64,000 nucleotides of DNA from Nocardioides jensenii JCM 1364 = NBRC 14755 (GTDB taxonomy: Bacteria; Actinomycetota; Actinomycetes; Propionibacteriales; Nocardioidaceae). A model generated the notes under the pieces. That model saw nothing but the letters and a program-made list of their open reading frames with translations, ran no database searches and had not been told where the DNA came from. Where the stretch lies: NCBI RefSeq assembly GCF_001552535.1, contig NZ_BCRJ01000003.1:62001-126000 (forward strand), read 5' to 3'. Positions 59,171 through 64,000 of the stretch are shown here, one piece after another (within the stretch, counting starts at the first letter, position 1; each line of letters begins with the position of its first letter). A program made the translations under genes and the position numbers.

Positions 59171-59990
59171 GTGTTCTCGCGCCGCGCCGACTGGGGTCTG
59201 GACGGCGGCCTGTCAGCAGCGACCGAGACCGTCCGCGACCCGGGCCGGGGAAGATGCACAGGGCGATGCCCAGTAGGGCGACGGCAACCACTCCGTCGCT
59301 CCACCAGTGATTGGCGGTGACGATGACGACCAACATGGTGATGGCGGCATGGGCACCGGCGAGAACACGCAAAGGAGGCGCCGCGGTGCGCGCGACCACC
59401 ACGGCGAACAGGACGGCCCAGCCGACGTGGAGACTCGGCATGGCGGCGAACTGGTTGGAGATGGTCGCGCTCGCACCGTCGTATGCCGACGGGCCGATGC
59501 GCTCCATGGTGTCGCGAAAGCCCCACTCAGGGAACATACGCGGCGGCGCCAGGGGCAGGGTGATGTGCAGGATCAGGGCGAGGAAGGTCTGCACCAGCAG
59601 GAGGTTGCGCGCCCAGACGTACTCGACTCGTGGTCGAACGGTGAATCCCCAGATCAGAAACGTCAGCGCCACGGGGAAGTGCGCCGTCACGTAGTACACG
59701 TTCGCGAGATGCAAGGTTCCATCCGTGAACCACCCCTGGATCGGAGCGCCGGAAGGCAGGCCAAGCTGGTCTTCCAGAGTGTGAACGACTCGAGCATTTG
59801 CACGGGCGAGGTGCTCCTGTCCCACTGCCAGCTGCCTTCCCAGCTTGTACAGGGTGTAGAGGGCGCCGACGACGAAGAGCTCCTTCATGATCTCCAGCCA
59901 CCATGGCGAGCGGCCGTCATCATCTCGTCGCCGTTGTGTGGTCGGACCCTGAGGATTGTCCCCACCGTTCAGCTTCATGCAGACATTCAC
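59148..59990 (-). CDS. PAP2-superfamily (inositolphosphotransferase-like) protein
   Basis: A 280-residue membrane protein with 5-6 helices and the PAP2 motifs NQFAAMPSLHVGWAVLF (S-x-H) and NHWWSDGVVAV (H-x3-D). Close to the AUR1-like PAP2 proteins of actinobacteria, acting on lipid phosphates at the outer face. Start M at 59990, or the ATG at 59978. The last ~40 residues are basic and overlap the DedA pseudogene. Confidence 0.85.
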   Translation of the reverse strand: MNVCMKLNGGDNPQGPTTQRRRDDDGRSPWWLEIMKELFVVGALYTLYKLGRQLAVGQEHLARANARVVHTLEDQLGLPSGAPIQGWFTDGTLHLANVYYVTAHFPVALTFLIWGFTVRPRVEYVWARNLLLVQTFLALILHITLPLAPPRMFPEWGFRDTMERIGPSAYDGASATISNQFAAMPSLHVGWAVLFAVVVARTAAPPLRVLAGAHAAITMLVVIVTANHWWSDGVVAVALLGIALCIFPGPGRGRSRSLLTGRRPDPSRRGARTRGSDAVH

Positions 59991-60143
59991 ACGAACCTCC
60001 TCTCCGCATCGCTTCTAGCTGGAGTCCGTACACAGAGCCGACGTTGTGACGGTCGAGAAAGTGACTCGGAGGATCCGTGACTCCAGCCACTCCCCTTCGA
60101 CGCTGGCTTCGGGATTGCCGAAGGGCAATGCCGTGTGCCGAGC

Positions 60144-60170
60144 TGTTACCTAGCCCCGCGGCCACTCGTC
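60144..60170 (+). promoter_or_regulatory. ECF41-type promoter before the NDH-qcrB operon
   Basis: TGTTACC-N16-CGTC, 35 bp before the GTG at 60206. Exact -10 and spacer. Confidence 0.7.
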
Positions 60171-60205
60171 ATGTCTGTGACGGTCCACTTCGAAGGAGAT
60201 GCCTG

Positions 60206-61435
60206 GTGAACTCTGAACTCGCGCACGACAACGCCGAAGCATTGACCCGCGTCGTCGTGATCGGCGGTGGATACGCCGGTGTCATGGCGGCCAACCGCCT
60301 GACGCAACGCGATGACCTGACCGTGACGTTGATCAACCCGCGGTCGACCTTCGTCCACCGGATCCGCCTGCAGCAGCATCTCGCCGGCTCAGGGGACGCC
60401 GTCGTCGAATACTCCGACGTCCTTGCCGAGCGAGTTCGGCTCGTGGTCGACAGCGCAACCCAGATCCGCAGCTCGGGGCGCACGGTGACGATGGCGAGCG
60501 GCGAATCGCTCGACTACGACTACCTGATCTACGCCATCGGAAGCGGGAGCGGTAGACCTGATGTCCCCGGCGCAGCCGAGTTCGCCTTGCCCATCGCCAG
60601 TCTGGAAGAGGCGCAACGGGCCCGATCGGCCCTCGAGGCCGCGCCGCCGGACGCGCCGGTGACGGTTGTGGGAGGCGGAGTAACAGGCATCGAGGTCGCC
60701 TCCGAGCTCGCAGCGAGGGGCACCAAGGTGACCTTGGTCTGCGGGGAGGTGCTGAACCCGTATCTGCACCCGAAGACACGCCGCAAGATCACGAAGAAGT
60801 TGCTGGCACTGGGAGTCACGCTCGTAGAGGGTCCCGGCGCGCGGGTCGCCCGGGTTGAGCGCGATTCCGTCCAACTCAGCGACGGACGCGCGCTGTCCAG
60901 CAGGGTGATCATCTGGGCCGCCGGGTTCGGCCTGCCGGACCTGGCAGCACGGAGCGGGCTGAGCACCGACGCCGACGGCCGCCTGCTGACCGACGAGACG
61001 CTGACCAGCGTGGACGACCCAAGGATCCTCGCGGCGGGGGACTCTGCTGCACCGTCGGACCTGCCGCTGCGGATGAGTTGTCAGGCGGCGAACCCGTTGG
61101 GTGCGCACGCGGCGGACACCGTGTTGCGTCGGATCGCTGGCGAAGAACCCGCGCCGATCGACATCGCGGTCTTCTTCCAATGCATCAGCCTCGGCCCCGG
61201 TGCCGCGACCGTGCAGCTGGCATCCAAGCAAGACGCGGCGAAGCGCTTCTCCTTGGGCGGCCGCTTGGGCGCGAAGGTCAAGTACTCGAGCTTTCCAGGG
61301 CTCATCAAGGAGCTTGCGCACGAGGGACATGAGCCTGGTTCCTACCGCTGGCGATTCAAGAATCCCAAGCGCAAGCTGCAGGTGAGGGCCAAGCGGAACG
61401 AGCTGCTCACGATCGATCCAGCGAGAAGCCGCTGA
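60206..61435 (+). CDS. NDH-like FAD/NAD(P) oxidoreductase
   Basis: A 409-residue type II NADH-dehydrogenase-like flavoprotein: VVVIGGGYAGVMAANRL (FAD), TVVGGGVTGIEVASELA (NAD), ILAAGDSAAPSDLPLRMSCQ, FFQCISLGPGAATVQL. GTG at 60206 with GGAG 7 nt upstream. It forms an operon with qcrB (3-nt gap) and probably reduces a quinone used or reoxidised by that membrane protein (inference). Confidence 0.9.
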   Translation: MNSELAHDNAEALTRVVVIGGGYAGVMAANRLTQRDDLTVTLINPRSTFVHRIRLQQHLAGSGDAVVEYSDVLAERVRLVVDSATQIRSSGRTVTMASGESLDYDYLIYAIGSGSGRPDVPGAAEFALPIASLEEAQRARSALEAAPPDAPVTVVGGGVTGIEVASELAARGTKVTLVCGEVLNPYLHPKTRRKITKKLLALGVTLVEGPGARVARVERDSVQLSDGRALSSRVIIWAAGFGLPDLAARSGLSTDADGRLLTDETLTSVDDPRILAAGDSAAPSDLPLRMSCQAANPLGAHAADTVLRRIAGEEPAPIDIAVFFQCISLGPGAATVQLASKQDAAKRFSLGGRLGAKVKYSSFPGLIKELAHEGHEPGSYRWRFKNPKRKLQVRAKRNELLTIDPARSR

Positions 61436-61438
61436 CCC

Positions 61439-63139
61439 ATGGATATCGACATCTCGAAGGTGGCTCGGCGCAACGCCGAGGCAGCGGTGGCGCGCAAGCC
61501 GAGTCGAGCCGGACGCGCGGCGAGTTGGGCTGACGATCGCCTGGGCCTGGCCAAATTGCCGAAGCTCATGTCGTTGCGAAAGGTGTTTCCTGACCACTGG
61601 TCGTTCATGCTGGGCGAAATCGCGCTGTGGAGCTTCGTGGTCCTTCTGGTCACCGGGGTCTTCCTGACCTTCTGGTTCGACCCGAGCATGGCGGAGGTGC
61701 AGTATCAGGGGTCTTACGACCCTCTGCGCGGGCAGCACATGTCCGCCGCCTACGCGTCAGTCCTGGACATCTCCTTCGACGTCCGCGGCGGACTGTTGGT
61801 ACGGCAGATGCACCACTGGGCAGCGCACATCTTCATCGCCGCGATGATGATCCACCTGCTGCGGCACGCTCTGACTGGCAGCTTCCGCAAGCCTCGCGAG
61901 GTCAACTGGCTCATCGGAACGATGTTGCTGTTGTTCGGCACCGTCAACGGGTTCTTCGGCTACTCGCTACCCGATGATCTGCTCTCCGGTACCGGCCTCC
62001 GGGTATTCGACGGGTTCCTGAAGGCGACCCCGATAGTCGGCACCTACCTGTCGTTCTTCGTCTTTGGCGGCGAGTTTCCGGGCGACCAGGTCATCTCACG
62101 CTTCTACGTTCTTCACATCCTGCTGATCCCGGGTGTGCTTTTGGCGCTGGTTGCGCTTCACCTGGTTCTGATCGTCTACCACAAGCACACGCAATGGCCC
62201 GGTCCAGGCCGGACCGAGCAGAATGTGGTCGGCTTCCCGCTGTGGCCGGTCTACACCGCGAAGGCCACGGGCTTCTTCTTCATCGTCTTCGGGGTCATCG
62301 CGCTGATGGGCAGCCTGCTCTCCATCAACAGCGTATGGAAGTACGGCCCCTACGACCCCTCCAAGGTGACCGCCGGTTCCCAGCCGGACTGGTACATGGG
62401 CTGGCCCGACGGCTTGCTCCGGATCATGCCCCCGTTGGAAACCCATGCCTGGGGCGTGACGATCTCGTGGAGCATCATCATCCCCATCCTGGTCGCCCCC
62501 CTGGCCCTACTGCTGATCGTGATGCTGCTGCCCTTCCTTGAAGCGTGGATCACCGGGGACAAACGTGAGCACCATCTGCTCCAGCGCCCACGCGACGCGC
62601 CGGGACGAACGGCATTCATGGCCGCGCTGGTGACCTTCTACGGACTGGCATGGGCAGCCGGTGGAAACGACATCCTCGCGACCCAGTTTCATCTGTCCCT
62701 CAATCAGATCACCTACGCGCTCCGCGTGCTGATCTTCGCAGGCCCCGTCATCGCATTCCTAGTAACCAAGCGATGGTGCATCTCCCTACAGCGGCACGAC
62801 CGGCAGACGCTGCTGCACGGCCGGGAGACTGGTACTGTCCGGCGCTCTCATGACGGCGGATACAGCGAGAAGCACGTACCGCTCAGTGCGGGCAGGGCAT
62901 ACACCCTCGCCGCGGCCACGCGAGAGAAGCCGATCGATGCTCCCGACCTCGACGGCGTCCCCCCGAATGCCCGGCGTTGGCGGCGGCTCCGGTATCGGCT
63001 CTCACAAGCGCTGTACGCCGACAACGTTCCGGATCTGACGTCGCCCGACGAAACGGGTCCTCAATACCAAAGCCGCGATCGCCCAATCGACAGCGCCGAA
63101 AGCACTGATCCCGGCTCAACCCCCGATACCCATGCGTGA
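61439..63139 (+). CDS. qcrB: orphan cytochrome b subunit of the bc complex (QcrB-like)
   Basis: A 566-residue cytochrome b of the bcc complex type, with ~8-9 helices. Haem ligands lie in VRQMHHWAAHIFIAAMMIHL and in FYVLHILLIPGVLLALVALH. The quinol-oxidation motif is PDWYMGWPDG (PEWY variant usual in actinobacteria). The C-terminal ~130 residues are a polar extension. No qcrA or qcrC is present. Its pairing with an NDH-like gene under an ECF41 promoter suggests a stress-induced bypass electron path. Confidence 0.9.
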   Translation: MDIDISKVARRNAEAAVARKPSRAGRAASWADDRLGLAKLPKLMSLRKVFPDHWSFMLGEIALWSFVVLLVTGVFLTFWFDPSMAEVQYQGSYDPLRGQHMSAAYASVLDISFDVRGGLLVRQMHHWAAHIFIAAMMIHLLRHALTGSFRKPREVNWLIGTMLLLFGTVNGFFGYSLPDDLLSGTGLRVFDGFLKATPIVGTYLSFFVFGGEFPGDQVISRFYVLHILLIPGVLLALVALHLVLIVYHKHTQWPGPGRTEQNVVGFPLWPVYTAKATGFFFIVFGVIALMGSLLSINSVWKYGPYDPSKVTAGSQPDWYMGWPDGLLRIMPPLETHAWGVTISWSIIIPILVAPLALLLIVMLLPFLEAWITGDKREHHLLQRPRDAPGRTAFMAALVTFYGLAWAAGGNDILATQFHLSLNQITYALRVLIFAGPVIAFLVTKRWCISLQRHDRQTLLHGRETGTVRRSHDGGYSEKHVPLSAGRAYTLAAATREKPIDAPDLDGVPPNARRWRRLRYRLSQALYADNVPDLTSPDETGPQYQSRDRPIDSAESTDPGSTPDTHA

Positions 63140-63638
63140 GCACGCGGACAGAAAACGGAATTCTTGGCAGACCGTCGTGGTTGTGCCCGCTGAAAGCGCA
63201 ACCGTGGCGACATCACTGTCGCAAGGACCCATGCTTGTCGCGCACACCGGGAATGCCCATCTCGGTCTCGTCGTCACTCGTGCCCTTCTCCGAGACTTGT
63301 GGCAAGCGCAGACGACCCTCCCGCATCTTGTGGAAGCGCCGGATGCCGACCCGACGACCACCGTCGACTTGCCTGAGACGATTCCCTTCCGGCATGCGAA
63401 CTCACACACGCTCACCTGCAGTCGGGGGGAGATTCATCTGACGCTTCATGCGACAGGAGATCGGCATAGACCAGACGTGGACGTCGAGCTACGCGTGAAC
63501 CGTTCCCTACTCGAACATCTAGTCATTCAGCGGAGCCAAGGCCACCGACTCGGCCGTATCCTCGCCCTCTCCTGGCTAGTTTTCGTGGTGGGCATTCTCC
63601 TGGTCGTGGTGCTCGTCGTCGGAGCGCAGACTCTGTAG
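63132..63638 (+). CDS. hypothetical C-terminally anchored protein
   Basis: A 168-residue protein, start ATG 63132 overlapping the end of qcrB by 8 nt. Residues ~20-135 are soluble with HTLTCSRGEIHLTLHATGD; residues ~145-165 form a single membrane helix (ILALSWLVFVVGILLVVVLV). Not recognised. It belongs to the NDH-qcrB operon and could be an assembly or regulatory partner. Confidence 0.65.
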   Translation: MREHADRKRNSWQTVVVVPAESATVATSLSQGPMLVAHTGNAHLGLVVTRALLRDLWQAQTTLPHLVEAPDADPTTTVDLPETIPFRHANSHTLTCSRGEIHLTLHATGDRHRPDVDVELRVNRSLLEHLVIQRSQGHRLGRILALSWLVFVVGILLVVVLVVGAQTL

Positions 63639-63639
63639 T

Positions 63640-63883
63640 CGCAGTACCTCAGCCTCTTGTCCCGTGCAGACCCGTCTCCGAGACTGGCACGTTCCGACCA
63701 GGTCCCGGGTTTGGACGAGAATCCGCTGCTCCGATCTCGCCGCTGCGAGGAGTCCAGAACCCTGCTGGCTCCGAGCTCGCTGACCAGACCGGTTACGCGG
63801 AAGTCGCCGGACTCGGTGACGCAGCTGAGACTGATGCGGGCGAGCCGCTCTGCCTCGTCGACCTTTGTGCCCGCGGCGCTCAC
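63640..63883 (-). pseudogene. probable 5' fragment of dprA
   Basis: From the GTG at 63883 the frame reads DEAERLARISLSCVTESGDF, then RVTGLVSELGASRVLDSS. This resembles the N-terminus of actinobacterial DprA (DNA-processing protein). After ~45 residues the similarity is lost and the frame runs antisense through the preceding gene, so it is truncated. This assignment is by eye only. Confidence 0.4.
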
Positions 63884-64000
63884 TCGGAGACTCCCCGCAG
63901 GAGCACGACGTCGGGTTCGTGAATGACGTCGATGCGCTTGCGTGGGTGGAACGCACATGCTGCCGCCACAACCAGCCGTCGTAGTTGTCGCTCGGTGACG
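63880..64000 (-). CDS. C-terminal end of an unidentified gene running off the window
   Basis: The last ~39 residues (RQLRRLVVAAACAFHPRKRI...EPDVVLLRGVSE) of a minus-strand gene continuing beyond 64000. Its stop overlaps the dprA-like GTG (GTGA). Not recognised. Confidence 0.4.
   Translation of the reverse strand, partial: VTERQLRRLVVAAACAFHPRKRIDVIHEPDVVLLRGVSE

Noticed and set aside
60015..60060. CGTCACA on the minus strand upstream of the PAP2 gene as an ECF41 promoter.
   Set aside because: At the 16-nt spacing the -10 would be CGGA, not CGTC.
1..64000. tRNA, rRNA, CRISPR arrays and complete insertion sequences.
   Set aside because: Looked for by eye (cloverleaf-like ends, regularly spaced repeats, paired inverted ends around transposase genes) and none was found; only transposase fragments are present.

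Overview
The window is high-G+C DNA from an actinomycete. The signs are many GTG/TTG starts, ATGA/GTGA stop-start overlaps, several TANNNT -10 boxes sitting 6-7 nt before a start codon (leaderless genes), a 3Fe-4S ferredoxin paired with a P450, an HspR-type regulator, and actinobacterial-style SdhC and QcrB. A Nocardioides- or mycobacteria-like genome would fit, but I cannot fix the genus. No rRNA, tRNA or CRISPR array was seen. The region is accessory in character: cassettes of related function separated by repeats, broken genes and transposase remnants.

Layout. (1) 1-2.9 kb: three small co-directional genes (SHOCT-domain, membrane-anchored, DUF5677-like) and a leaderless gene for a protein with four tandem excisionase/MerR-type helix-turn-helix units. 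(2) 3.0-26.2 kb: a catabolic island. It holds a broken epoxide hydrolase, two paralogous P450s, a P450 ferredoxin, a branched-chain-type ABC importer in which both permeases and one ATPase are fused in one 899-residue protein, a korA-ferredoxin-korB 2-oxoacid:ferredoxin oxidoreductase, a phthalate-dioxygenase-reductase-like protein, a Baeyer-Villiger-type monooxygenase, SDRs, an SRPBCC protein, a MIP18-like Fe-S factor, an amidohydrolase, a beta-keto acid cleavage enzyme, an HSL-type esterase and a NarL/LuxR-type two-component system. The logic fits uptake and oxidative opening of a cyclic, terpenoid- or alicyclic-like compound: hydroxylation, ketone, lactone, hydrolysis, C-C cleavage. A shared 12-bp motif (RNGTCATTYGWC) stands in front of several of its operons. 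(3) 26.4-29.1 kb: a small heat-shock cassette (STAS protein, HspR-like, short DnaJ, Hsp20, two small genes). (4) 29.2-33.0 kb: a divergent SIR2/AbiV defence pair and a decayed tyrosine recombinase. Direct copies of a ~92-bp repeat lie at the borders 2.9, 26.4 and 29.1 kb, with a degenerate relative at 33.0 kb, so the repeats mark the cassette junctions. (5) 33-42.6 kb: mixed region (truncated MBL-fold gene, LUD protein, membrane proteins, LacI/MFS pair, IS256 remnant, DoxX, cupin, asparaginase).

(6) 39.8-63.6 kb: a redox-stress region dominated by five ECF41-like sigma factors with SnoaL-like C-termini. One is fused to a GNAT acetyltransferase and two are near-identical copies. Around them are DoxX proteins, an AhpD-like carboxymuconolactone decarboxylase, an epimerase, SDR, NDH-like flavoproteins, an orphan sdhC, an orphan qcrB, a nitroreductase and a FMN reductase/TetR pair. 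At least eight operon heads carry TGTNACM-N16-YGTC, matching the published ECF41 promoter (TGTCACA-N16-CGTC). This defines a local, autoregulated ECF41 regulon that unusually includes respiratory-type membrane subunits. The far right edge holds what looks like a truncated dprA start, possibly the core-chromosome border.
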